DNA of 64,000 nucleotides from Tichowtungia aerotolerans (GTDB lineage Bacteria > Verrucomicrobiota > Kiritimatiellia > Kiritimatiellales > Tichowtungiaceae), in NCBI RefSeq assembly GCF_009905215.1, contig NZ_CP047593.1, forward strand, positions 2,546,900 to 2,610,899, read 5' to 3'. Below, piece after piece: positions 27,935-35,362 of the stretch. The translations under genes were made by a program, and so were the position numbers. Under the pieces are notes generated by a model. That model was not told the DNA's origin, searched no databases, and worked only from the letters and a program-made list of their open reading frames with translations. The stretch's first letter is position 1, and the number at the start of each line of letters is the position of its first letter.

Positions 27935-28074
27935 ACTACGGAGCCCAGCCAGCCGTCTTTTGTTTCCGGTCTGCCTGCTGCTTTCATTCGGAATACCTCA
28001 TTCCAGCATCCGGCTTACCGTCTCCAAAATCCGGCTCGCTGGTCTCCGCCTCAGTCGGGCTTTAGAACCGTCGG

Positions 28075-28133
28075 CAGACTGAACAAAGACCGGGTCCCGG
28101 TTCCTACGGAACCCCCGTTCTTTGTTCAGACTG
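28075..28133. ncRNA. Long hairpin, possible structured RNA
   Basis: CAGACTGAACAAAGA (28075-28089) pairs with TCTTTGTTCAGACTG (28119-28133) with one mismatch. Inside it GGTTCC and GGAACC pair over TACG. The near-perfect outer stem suggests a conserved RNA or DNA structure. No family recognised. Confidence 0.45.
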
Positions 28134-28175
28134 CTCTCCGGTTGGCCCTCCCTCGGTTCGCATCCGCTCAGATTG

Positions 28176-28198
28176 TCGGGTGGCGGAACAAGCGCCAC
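28176..28198. repeat. 23-base exact repeat with hairpin, copy 2
   Basis: Identical to 27912-27934. Confidence 0.85.
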
Positions 28199-28390
28199 CT
28201 TGTCGCCCGTCAAGCGTCCGGGACGGCGCACCGGATCAGCCTTGGCGGGGCAGTACTGTTGACTCGTGCCTCATCAACAGTCCTGCCTGATCCGCCAGCC
28301 TGACCGGCACACCGTCATACCGGCCGCTTCACGGGCTCCTACTTCGGAAGCCCGCTGATTCCCGGCACATCATGTGCTGGTCCAGTCCAA

Positions 28391-28420
28391 GGTGGGGCGA
28401 CACCTCCGGGGGAGCCGTCT
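28391..28420. repeat. 30-base exact repeat, non-coding copy
   Basis: Identical to 23843-23872 in the polymerase gene. It is followed directly by the TCTGATCTCCGACC-type repeat. Confidence 0.85.
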
Positions 28421-29527
28421 CCCTCTGATCTCCGACCTTTGATCTCTGATCTCTGGCCCATCACATCATGTCCCGGGGCGGACTTCCTCAGGCTCCCCGC
28501 CTGTTGGCGGGGCTCCCTCCGGGGGGCGGACTGGCCGCTTCAGTTCCAACGCCATGCTTACTGGAATTCAGCGGCCTTCACAGGCCACTCAATCGCGCTG
28601 GGCGCTCAATCGCGGCCGAGGCAGCTTGCAGCGGCGGGCACGTTCACCGGCCATCCAACCCCGGTTCGAATACTCACCGGGGATCGGCAACATCAGGCAT
28701 AATTGCCCAATTATGCGACGTGTCCTTTGGATTGGCCGGTTCACTCAACAGAACTCGTTCTGTCAGGCCCGCCTCGCGCTCACCGTTCGAGGCTCATCCC
28801 TTCGGTCTTCGGAGGTATTGTCTCGTAGCATAAAAGGGGGAGGGCCCCCAGCTCACGGAGGCGGGAAATTGGAGTCTCCAGGCTGAAAACCCAGCCTGAT
28901 GGTTTTGCAACACCCACCGACAGGCGGCAAACAGGCCATTGCAAAAACCGTCTCAAATTGCCCGCCACCGGCCCCGTGCCCGTCCCCCTCGGCCTACGGC
29001 CTCACCCCCTCCCACCCAAAGCTGTCATGCTTTGTGCTGGCTCGTGACCTCGCAGCACAAAACCTGCCAGCCCCTTGATTAGCACAAGTCCAGTGGGTGG
29101 GGCTCACTTCAGCGTCAGGCCCTGCGCAATGCGAACCCGGATTCCGGTTGTGCACCCCGCAAGGGGGAGCCAAACCGGCCGGCAGGGCGAACCGCATTCG
29201 CCCATCCGACCTCCGGCTAAGCATTGCTCCGAGCCCGCCGCTTCCGTTCACCCCATCAATACTCCGTCGGCGGACAACCACCCACCCGCGTCCGTGAATC
29301 GTTGATCATCCGTCATCCGACCTCTGACCTCCGCCTTCTGTCATCCCCTCCCTGGCCGCCGCCGCCGGAAACTCGCCGCAATAGCGGCGCGGCCTACGGC
29401 CTCCCCTGCCGGGGGCAAGGTATGTTCCATCAGCAGCCCCTGAACACCTCACGGCGAGATCCGCCGGGCAGAAGCCGCAGGCCCACACACGCGCAAGCCC
29501 CGGCGCAACCGCGCTTCGCACGGCTTT

Positions 29528-29579
29528 CCTCGGAAAATGTGGAAGCGGCTTCCAGCCGCTGGCCCTCTCTTTTTTCCAA
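29528..29579. repeat. Direct repeat of ~50 bases, copy 1
   Basis: Shared with 29706-29755 except for one extra T. It contains the hairpin AGCGGCT-TCC-AGCCGCT and ends in a TTCCAA palindrome half. Confidence 0.85.
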
Positions 29580-29901
29580 GCTCCGGAAATCGGCGGTCCG
29601 ATTTTTCCAATGCTCGGAAAAAGCAGCCCAAAAAATTCCAACGTCTGGAAAAAGTCCGCTGGATTTTTCCAACCCTCGGAAAAGCGAACCCCCATTTCTT
29701 CCAGACCTCGGAAAATGTGGAAGCGGCTTCCAGCCGCTGGCCCTCTCTTTTTCCAACCTCTGGAACGGCGAGCCCTCAAATTTTCCAGTGCCTGGAAATT
29801 CGCGTTCATTCGCGCAATTCGCGGTCAGAAATCTTCCAGAGTCCGGAAAGCGAAGCCGAAAATCTTCCAACCTTCGGATGAAATTTTTCCAGACCCCGGA
29901 A
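29571..29901. repeat. Dense array of ten TTCCA/TGGAA palindromes
   Basis: Imperfect palindromes of the form TTTTTCCA-n(4-6)-TGGAAAA begin near 29571, 29602, 29636, 29664, 29697, 29747, 29781, 29832, 29863 and 29884, so one every ~20-50 bases. Arms are conserved and the centres vary. Same family as the single copies in coding genes. Confidence 0.85.
29706..29755. repeat. Direct repeat of ~50 bases, copy 2
   Basis: Second copy of the repeat at 29528-29579. Confidence 0.85.
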
Positions 29902-30169
29902 CACCCGCGCCTGCGGGCCGCGGAGGGAGGGGGTGTCCGCAGGACGGGGGTGGGTGGACATCGAAGATGCATCGACTGACTGGAACGATGGAGTCAGCTC
30001 TGTTTCAGAATGTTTCACATTCTTGGTTTCCCCCCAGAGGGACCCCCCTTCCAGGCGCGTCGCGGGCGCGCCGCGCCCCCTGTTTCCTATTGATCTGATC
30101 AATGCGATGAAACGGTCTGAAACAATATGGCCGTCCGGTTGATTTGGGCTCTTTAGGTAAGGAGACATT

Positions 30170-30556
30170 ATGCCTTTTGAACCCGGACAATCAGGAAACA
30201 TCGAAGGCCGCCCTAAAGGAATCAAGAGCGGCCGCATGCTCGCGCTCGCTGAGCTCGACTCCATGCTCAAAGACGCGGGCGTCATGGAAACGCTTCGCGA
30301 CGGTCTCCAGAAGGCACTTGAAAAAGACCCTTCCTGGTTCTTCCGTCGCATCATCATGCCGCTGCTTCCGAGGGAAGCGACGCTCTCACTTGAAAACAAC
30401 GGAGAGTTCAAATGGAAACTCCTCAAAGATACACTCCCCATCGAGGACAGTCCCGAATACATCTCTCAAAGGCAAGATTCCGCGTTGTCTGCACCGGCAG
30501 GCGCTTCGGCAAAACCCTCTGTCTTGCCCGAGAAGTTGCCGAGAAGGGAGTCCTAG
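30170..30556 (+). CDS. DUF5681-type protein, likely small terminase subunit
   Basis: A 128-residue protein with an AAGGAG site upstream. It opens with the DUF5681 signature FEPGQSGNIEGRPKG, common in proteins directly upstream of phage large terminases. The middle is helical (MLKDAGVMETLRDGLQKAL). The last 48 codons overlap the large terminase gene in another frame. The likely role is DNA recognition for packaging. Confidence 0.75.
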   Translation: MPFEPGQSGNIEGRPKGIKSGRMLALAELDSMLKDAGVMETLRDGLQKALEKDPSWFFRRIIMPLLPREATLSLENNGEFKWKLLKDTLPIEDSPEYISQRQDSALSAPAGASAKPSVLPEKLPRRES

Positions 30557-31683
30557 ATCCCGGGGACTACGGATGGATCGCGCCGACCTACAACGTCGCC
30601 GACCGCGGACGCGAAGCATTTCAGCATGCGTTTGACCCCGCCTTCCTGCACTTCAGCGGACGCACCCCGTCGCGGCTTGAATTCACCAGTCCGAACGGCA
30701 CGAGCCGCGTCTGGTTTCTCTCGGCCGACAACCCCGAAAACATACGCGGCTACGGCTTCAAGGGCATTGTCGTTGATGAGGCGGCGGTGATCCCGCCGGA
30801 TGTGTGGAACTACATCTTGCGCCCGACCATCGCCCAGACACTGGGCTGGGCCGTGTTCATTTCGACCCCGAAGGGTCGCAACTGGTTCTACGATCTGTTC
30901 ACCCGCGGCGAAGATCTGCACGAGCCGGATTATGAATCCTTCCGGTTCCCTAGCATCGACAATCCGTTTTTTCCGCCTGAGGAATGGGAGGATGCCAAAC
31001 GGACGCTGCCGGCCGACGTGTTTCAGCAGGAGTACGAAGCGCAGTTCCTCGAAGACAGCGCCGGAGTCTTCCGCAATGTCTCGTCCTGTTTGTTTCCTCA
31101 GAGGGCTATTACCCGCGAAGACCGCGCGGGGGCGGTGGTCATTGGGTGCGATGTGGCCAAGCATACCGACTTTACGGTGCTCATTGCGATGAACCAGCGG
31201 ACGGGTCGCTGCTTTGAGATGGAGCGTTTCAATCAACTCGATTGGCCGGTTCAAAAAGACCGCATCCTTGAGTTCGCCCGCAAATGGCGCGGGCGGCTTT
31301 TGCTCGATGCCACCGGAGTCGGCGATCCGATCTATGATGACCTGGCACGTCGCTACTCCAATATCGAACCGTTCAAGTTTTCCGCTCAGTCCAAAGTGGA
31401 ACTGGTCCAGCGGCTGATCGTCGCTGTCGAACAGCAGCGGGTGAGCTGGCCCGAAGAATGGCAGGTGCTCACCAACGAAATGCAGCGCTACGAATACGAA
31501 ATCTCCGCCCGCGGTCGACTAAGCTATAACGCCCCGAGCGGATTCCACGACGACTGCGTGATGGCGCTCGCGCTCGCCAACCACCGTCGCTGGGAAACCC
31601 AGTCCGCCGGACCGATGATTCCGCTTGCACCCAAAGGCCGATTCTCGCCCTTCGCCAAACGCCCCCGATCCATGTTCGGCTGA
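30412..31683 (+). CDS. Large terminase subunit
   Basis: A 423-residue packaging ATPase-nuclease. Walker A CTGRRFGKT (residues ~27-35), Walker B GIVVDEA (~119-125), coupling motif FISTPKGRN (~145-153). The nuclease acids are in VIGCDVAKHTDF (~243-254), LLLDATGVGDP (~297-307) and HDDCVMALALA (~379-389). The start at 30412 follows GGAGAG. The frame overlaps the upstream gene by 145 bases, and since Walker A lies only ~27 codons in, the overlap is real and not a start error. Confidence 0.93.
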   Translation: METPQRYTPHRGQSRIHLSKARFRVVCTGRRFGKTLCLAREVAEKGVLDPGDYGWIAPTYNVADRGREAFQHAFDPAFLHFSGRTPSRLEFTSPNGTSRVWFLSADNPENIRGYGFKGIVVDEAAVIPPDVWNYILRPTIAQTLGWAVFISTPKGRNWFYDLFTRGEDLHEPDYESFRFPSIDNPFFPPEEWEDAKRTLPADVFQQEYEAQFLEDSAGVFRNVSSCLFPQRAITREDRAGAVVIGCDVAKHTDFTVLIAMNQRTGRCFEMERFNQLDWPVQKDRILEFARKWRGRLLLDATGVGDPIYDDLARRYSNIEPFKFSAQSKVELVQRLIVAVEQQRVSWPEEWQVLTNEMQRYEYEISARGRLSYNAPSGFHDDCVMALALANHRRWETQSAGPMIPLAPKGRFSPFAKRPRSMFG

Positions 31684-31771
31684 GCTTGTTGCCGCGCAAT
31701 ATGTCCGTTACGCTCGAGGTAGTTTTTCAGAAAAAAGAACTGACGCACAAAAACGTTAGAAAGGAAGAATA

Positions 31772-32104
31772 ATGAAGAAAGTCGCAATCATCCGGTGTCA
31801 GCAAACTGAAGACATGTGCCCCGGCAATACCGATTTCAAAGTTGCCAAAGAAGGCAAACTCGCCTTTGAGGAAACTGGCCCCGTCGAAGTCATAGGATTT
31901 ATGTCTTGTGGTGGTTGTCCAGGAAAACGAGCTATAGCCCGAGCAAAGCTCATGGTTGAACGTGGAGCAGAAGCAATCGTCTTCGCATCCTGCATTTCCA
32001 AGGGCAATCCGATAGGTTTCCCATGCCCGCATTATGCCAACATGAGAGATGCCATTATTAAGAAACTTGGCCCAGAAATCCAAATTATTGAATACACTCA
32101 TTGA
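31772..32104 (+). CDS. CGGC-domain protein (phage moron)
   Basis: A 110-residue protein with an AAAGGAAG site. It contains the motif MSCGGCPGKRAI (residues ~47-58) and other Cys (RCQQTEDMCPG, FASCISKG, FPCPHY), matching the CGGC domain, which probably binds metal. It is followed by a hairpin and a terminator, is lower in GC than its neighbours and interrupts the terminase-portal order. These are the marks of an independently acquired moron. Function unknown; metal or redox sensing is a guess. Confidence 0.8.
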   Translation: MKKVAIIRCQQTEDMCPGNTDFKVAKEGKLAFEETGPVEVIGFMSCGGCPGKRAIARAKLMVERGAEAIVFASCISKGNPIGFPCPHYANMRDAIIKKLGPEIQIIEYTH

Positions 32105-32131
32105 GAATTTTTAACAACAACCTGAACCGTA

Positions 32132-32194
32132 TTTCAAAACCGCCGCATCGCTATGGTTTTGAAAACTGGGGAGACCGTGTCGGTCTTATTATTA
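32132..32194 (+). terminator. Two hairpins after the CGGC gene
   Basis: TTTCAAAACC (32132-32141) pairs perfectly with GGTTTTGAAA (32155-32164). Then AGACCG-TGT-CGGTCT (32172-32186) is followed by TATTATTA, which resembles a rho-independent terminator. Confidence 0.6.
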
Positions 32195-32202
32195 AGTCAT
32201 TT

Positions 32203-32490
32203 TTATCTGCCCCTCAAAATCTGATCCACATCCGACTGCCGGATAAACACCCGCCCGCGCACCCGGCACGGAACCAGCTCCCCGTCCTGCAGCATCCGAT
32301 CCACCGTCGGCACGGACACATGTAACGCCGCCGCCGCTTCTTTGCGGCTCAGTAGCTTTTCCTGCTCCGGTTCAGGCAGGAACTCTTTTTCGACCAGCAT
32401 CTCTTCGATGTCCTGAACCGTCAGGTGATGTTCCGTGTACGGCTGAAGCAGAATCACAACCGCTTCCCCGATTTCTTTCGGCACTCTCAT
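32203..32490 (-). CDS. Helix-turn-helix (excisionase/MerR-like) protein
   Basis: A 95-residue protein on the minus strand with a GGGGGAAG site before the start at 32490. The C-terminal half is an HTH: LLSRKEAAAALHVSVPTVDRMLQDGELVPCRVRGRVFIRQSDVDQIL. The N-terminal half is helical. It is transcribed against the head operon from between the CGGC moron and the portal gene, so it probably regulates the divergent late genes or acts in excision. Confidence 0.75.
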   Translation of the reverse strand: MRVPKEIGEAVVILLQPYTEHHLTVQDIEEMLVEKEFLPEPEQEKLLSRKEAAAALHVSVPTVDRMLQDGELVPCRVRGRVFIRQSDVDQILRGR

Positions 32491-32565
32491 GACTTCCCCC
32501 TTTCGAAAAACGCTTCCGCTCCTGCCCCGTGCAATCCAGCGGCAGAGCCGCATATTTCACCGGGG

Positions 32566-32602
32566 CCGGTTGATTCCGCCTCTTTATATAGAGGCAATCA
32601 AC
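32566..32602 (+). promoter_or_regulatory. 25-base boundary repeat, copy 1 (before portal)
   Basis: CCGGTTGATTCCGCCTCT, then TTATATA. Here it forms a full inverted repeat: GTTGATT...GCCTCT-TTATAT-AGAGGC-AATCAAC, ending one base before the portal ATG. Copies 2 and 3 lie at 33745 and 34255. Confidence 0.75.
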
Positions 32603-32603
32603 T

Positions 32604-33752
32604 ATGCGCTACATCTGCTCAACCAAAGACCACGGCTACCGCGACTCCACCAACCCGCTGCGCGGACTCAACATGCAGCGGCTTGTCGCCCTGCAGGAAT
32701 CCGGCGAACGCGGCGAATACGCCGACTTGATGTGGTTTTACTACTACATGGAACGCTCCGACGCGATGATCCATTCGGTCATCCAGCGGCGCCGGGCCGC
32801 GTTGCTCTCTCTCGACTGGGATGTGCGCATCGTTTCGCAGGAAGATGACAACCCGCTTGCTCAGGAACAGGCCGATTTCCTGCGCATGGTCTACGATAAC
32901 ATCGACAACTTCCGCGAAGCCGTCTCATTTCTCTTCACCGGCTTTTTCCGTGGCTTCGCCCACCTCGAAAAGCATTGGAGCCCCGGCGGGCTGATCGAAC
33001 GGCTGGAGCCGGTTGAACAGTGGTTTTGGGTGCGTGATGGCCTGTTCGGCGATTGGGAATACAACGCCGGAGCCGTGTCCGGTCATCGGCGCGGCGAAAC
33101 GATCAAGCCGGAAAACTTCATCACCCTTGAAACCGCCGCGCTCGACCGCATCCTCAGCGTTTTGTATCTGCGCAAAAACCTTTCCCAGACCGATTGGGAT
33201 TCGTTCCTGTCGGTTTACGGCATCCCGTCGATTTTCTTGGTCGGACCGCCCAACGCCGACGACGCCAAACAAAAGGAATATCAGGCCGTCGCCGAGCAGA
33301 TTCTATCCAACGGGCGAGGATTCCTTCCGCACGAAAGCGATATCAAGTTTGTGACCGGGGGAGGGGAGAAGCCGCCGTTCCATGATCAGATCAAATATCT
33401 CGATGAGCAGATCACCATTGCCGCCACTGGCGGACTGCTCACTATGCTTGCCCAGCCCGGCAGCGGAACGCTCGCCGGCAGTGCTCATCAGGACAGCTTC
33501 TTGCAGATTGCCAAGTCGGACGCGGTCACCCTTGCGGGTGTTTTGCAGAACGCGATTGACGTTCCGCTGCTTGCCGAATACTTCCCCGGTCAGCCCCCGC
33601 TGGCGTACTTTGAATTCTCGCCCGGACTCAATCACGCCACCAGCCAGGTAGTGCAGGACGCCATCGACCTTAAAACCGCCGGTATGCAGATCGATCCCGC
33701 CGAACTTTCCGAAAAGACCGGCTACACCCTCACTGAAAAACAATCCGGTTGA
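32604..33752 (+). CDS. Portal protein (Mu gp29-like, DUF935)
   Basis: A 382-residue protein with the DUF935 pattern: NPLRGLNMQRLVALQESGERGEYADLMWFY-type N-terminus, SVIQRRRAALLSLDWDV near 58-74, a YGIPSIFLVGPP core near 206-217 and a SAHQDSFLQIAKSDA segment near 292. It forms the dodecameric DNA gate of the head. GAGG nine bases upstream, inside the boundary repeat, is the probable ribosome site. Its stop codon lies inside the second repeat copy. The family is shared with Mu-like phages, but no Mu transposase and no Mu gp30-type minor head protein follow. Confidence 0.9.
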   Translation: MRYICSTKDHGYRDSTNPLRGLNMQRLVALQESGERGEYADLMWFYYYMERSDAMIHSVIQRRRAALLSLDWDVRIVSQEDDNPLAQEQADFLRMVYDNIDNFREAVSFLFTGFFRGFAHLEKHWSPGGLIERLEPVEQWFWVRDGLFGDWEYNAGAVSGHRRGETIKPENFITLETAALDRILSVLYLRKNLSQTDWDSFLSVYGIPSIFLVGPPNADDAKQKEYQAVAEQILSNGRGFLPHESDIKFVTGGGEKPPFHDQIKYLDEQITIAATGGLLTMLAQPGSGTLAGSAHQDSFLQIAKSDAVTLAGVLQNAIDVPLLAEYFPGQPPLAYFEFSPGLNHATSQVVQDAIDLKTAGMQIDPAELSEKTGYTLTEKQSG

Positions 33753-33769
33753 TTCAGCCTCTTTATATA
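33745..33769 (+). promoter_or_regulatory. 25-base boundary repeat, copy 2 (portal stop / protease start)
   Basis: CCGGTTGATTCAGCCTCT then TTATATA. Its TGA ends the portal gene and its last A is the first base of the protease ATG. No separate ribosome site is visible. Confidence 0.8.
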
Positions 33770-34830
33770 TGAACCTTATTCTAAATCGGTTTTTTGAACT
33801 TCCCGAGGACGGCTGGTATCAGCTCGCCCCGCTTGGTGAGTTTCCCCATGCCGCCGCCGGAGTCACCCAGATCATTGACGAGGCCGCTTGCTCTCGGATG
33901 GTCGCAACGTTTGAGACAATCAAAAACGCTTCCGATAATTTCCCCGGCCTGCTGATCGACTTCGATCATTTCTCACTCGATGCAGCCAAGCATTCCGAAG
34001 CCGCAGGCTGGATCACCGATTTGAAATTGGTACCCAACGGCGGCGGGCTGTTCGCCCAGATCCGCTGGAGCGACATCGGTGAGGCCGCCGTGAAAGGCGG
34101 ACGCTACCGCTTCCTGTCCCCGGTCTGGGCGAAGTCGGACTGCGAAGACCTTGGAAACGACCGCCTTCGTCCGGTTCGTCTGTTGAATGCTGCCGTAACC
34201 AATGACCCCAATTTAAAGGGGATTTTGCCCCTTTCAAACCGCAATTCCGAGAGGCCGGTTGATTCAGCCTCTTTATATAGAGACCCGTTAACTCAAAAGG
34301 AGAAAACCATGCAACCTGTCATTGATGCTTTGCTCAATAAACTGAATCTGCCCGCCGATACCGCCGAGGCCGATCTGATCGCCGCCATCGAAAACATGGC
34401 CACGGCGGATGAAACTGCTGCGCTCACCAACCGGGCGGAAACCGCCGAAAGCTCGCTCGCCGACCTTCAGACCGCCCAGCTCGAAGCGGACGCCGATGCC
34501 TTCCTCGAAGACAACGCCGCCCTCATCGAAAACCGCGACGAAGTCCGCGCTCAGTTTATTGAAAACCGCACCACCACCGAGGCGGTATTCAAAAACCTCA
34601 AGGCTCCCAACCCCGATACTCCCACACCCACCGACCCCCATACTTCCCATGCCCGCCCGCAGCCTCTCCACAACCGTGCTTCAAAGGTTGCAGCGACCCG
34701 TAACCGTGACGCCGCCGCCTCTGAATCCAAGGCGGTCAAAATCCGCAATCGCACGTCCGAAATCATGAAAACGGAAAGCATCGGCTACCCCGCCGCCTTC
34801 CGCCGCGCCGAACAGGAATTCACTGACTAA
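33769..34830 (+). CDS. Mu-like head maturation protease (I protein) with C-terminal scaffold
   Basis: A 353-residue protein. The protease half (1-160) shows the Mu I-protein pattern: LLIDFDHFSLDAAKHSEAAGWI (~63-84), KGGRYRFLSPVW (~106-117) and NAAVTNDPNLKGILPL (~142-157). The C-terminal half is helical, Ala/Glu-rich and scaffold-like. Between the halves the third boundary repeat is read through in frame (PVDSASLYRD), followed by a good internal ribosome site and ATG at 34309. This repeats the Mu design of a protease with a nested scaffold made from an internal start. Confidence 0.87.
   Translation: MNLILNRFFELPEDGWYQLAPLGEFPHAAAGVTQIIDEAACSRMVATFETIKNASDNFPGLLIDFDHFSLDAAKHSEAAGWITDLKLVPNGGGLFAQIRWSDIGEAAVKGGRYRFLSPVWAKSDCEDLGNDRLRPVRLLNAAVTNDPNLKGILPLSNRNSERPVDSASLYRDPLTQKEKTMQPVIDALLNKLNLPADTAEADLIAAIENMATADETAALTNRAETAESSLADLQTAQLEADADAFLEDNAALIENRDEVRAQFIENRTTTEAVFKNLKAPNPDTPTPTDPHTSHARPQPLHNRASKVAATRNRDAAASESKAVKIRNRTSEIMKTESIGYPAAFRRAEQEFTD
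34255..34282 (+). promoter_or_regulatory. 25-base boundary repeat, copy 3 (before nested scaffold)
   Basis: Same sequence as copy 2 plus AGAG. It lies in frame in the protease gene, 27 bases before the internal scaffold start. Confidence 0.8.
34309..34830 (+). CDS. Nested scaffold protein (internal in-frame start)
   Basis: A 173-residue product from an internal ATG preceded by AAAAGGAGAAAACC, a stronger site than that of the full-length gene. Its first ~100 residues form an Ala/Glu-rich helix (NRAETAESSLADLQTAQLEA). Then comes a Pro/Thr linker (NPDTPTPTDPH) and a basic tail, the usual build of capsid scaffolds. In Mu the scaffold is likewise made from inside the protease gene, so the proposal follows known biology, but separate expression here is inferred. 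Confidence 0.7.
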   Translation: MQPVIDALLNKLNLPADTAEADLIAAIENMATADETAALTNRAETAESSLADLQTAQLEADADAFLEDNAALIENRDEVRAQFIENRTTTEAVFKNLKAPNPDTPTPTDPHTSHARPQPLHNRASKVAATRNRDAAASESKAVKIRNRTSEIMKTESIGYPAAFRRAEQEFTD

Positions 34831-34841
34831 CCGAACCGTAC

Positions 34842-34862
34842 GGGCAATCCTCGTGGCTGCCC
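34842..34862 (+). promoter_or_regulatory. Intergenic hairpin before the decoration gene
   Basis: GGGCA pairs with TGCCC around ATCCTCGTGGC. Similar in sequence to the hairpin at 35325. Confidence 0.5.
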
Positions 34863-34892
34863 ATAATTTAAACACCACCCAGGAGAAATAAA

Positions 34893-35318
34893 ATGAGTCA
34901 ATCAAATGTAAAATTCGGTCCCGTCCCGTTCAACTGCGGCGAAGATCTCACCGCGGCCAACGACCACCTTGTGGTCCTCGGCCATTCCACCGGAACCCCG
35001 CAGATGACTCTGCCGGCTACCGAAACCGACAACGCGTTTTACCTCGTGCTCGAAGGAGCCGCCGCCGGTGAAACCGGCTACTTCCTTCCGGTGACTGCCG
35101 CCGCCAATGTCCGGCTCCCGCTCATCGGAACCTGTAACCCGGGCGATACGCTCGTGCTGGCCGATCCGGCCGTCGAAGGACAGCCCGGCAAGGTGACCGT
35201 GCTTCCCGAGGCCGCCGGGACCTACCGCGCCGTTGCCATCGCGGAAGAGCAGGGCATCGACACCCAGCTCGTGCTCGCCCGTCCCGCCAACCTCGGAACC
35301 ATCACCGTAACCGAATAA
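34893..35318 (+). CDS. Head decoration-like protein (DUF2190 type)
   Basis: A 141-residue, Ala/Thr/Gly-rich, beta-predicted protein directly before the capsid gene, with a CAGGAG site. Residues ~60-135 (GETGYFLPVTAAANVRLPL, GDTLVLADPAVEGQPGKVTVLPE) resemble the DUF2190 / capsid-cement fold that stabilises heads. Hairpins flank it on both sides, which may set its mRNA level. Confidence 0.7.
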   Translation: MSQSNVKFGPVPFNCGEDLTAANDHLVVLGHSTGTPQMTLPATETDNAFYLVLEGAAAGETGYFLPVTAAANVRLPLIGTCNPGDTLVLADPAVEGQPGKVTVLPEAAGTYRAVAIAEEQGIDTQLVLARPANLGTITVTE

Positions 35319-35324
35319 ATGTAA

Positions 35325-35345
35325 GGGCATCCCTCGTGGGTGCCC
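35325..35345 (+). promoter_or_regulatory. Intergenic hairpin before the capsid gene
   Basis: GGGCATCC-CTCGT-GGGTGCCC, an eight-pair stem with one G-T, ending 11 bases before the TAGGAG site of the capsid gene. Confidence 0.55.
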
Positions 35346-35362
35346 AAAAATAGGAGAAAATC

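Larger units (their letters stand above)
27650..30169. other. 2.5-kb hairpin-rich region without a convincing gene
   Basis: Open frames exist on both strands because the DNA is GC-rich and stop-poor, but none has a credible start site, composition or recognisable motif. It holds a 59-base hairpin (28075-28133), a 23-base exact repeat with a hairpin (27912 and 28176), parts of a diverged 260-290-base tandem duplication, several GGCCTACGGCC-type hairpins, copies of dispersed repeats, and an array of ten TTCCA/TGGAA palindromes (29571-29901). Confidence 0.7.

Noticed and set aside
29571-29901. The palindrome array as a CRISPR array
   Set aside because: Repeats are short imperfect palindromes with irregular 10-30 base gaps, the same unit occurs in coding genes, and no cas gene is present.
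27650-30169. Long open frames on both strands in the phage non-coding block (up to about 250 codons)
   Set aside because: GC-rich, stop-poor DNA gives overlapping frames on both strands; translations are Pro/Arg/Ser-rich, contain the palindromes as text and lack ribosome sites or motifs.
32604-34830. A transposable Mu-type prophage
   Set aside because: Only the head genes are Mu-like; there is no MuA/MuB transposase, and a tyrosine integrase with a separate replication module is present.
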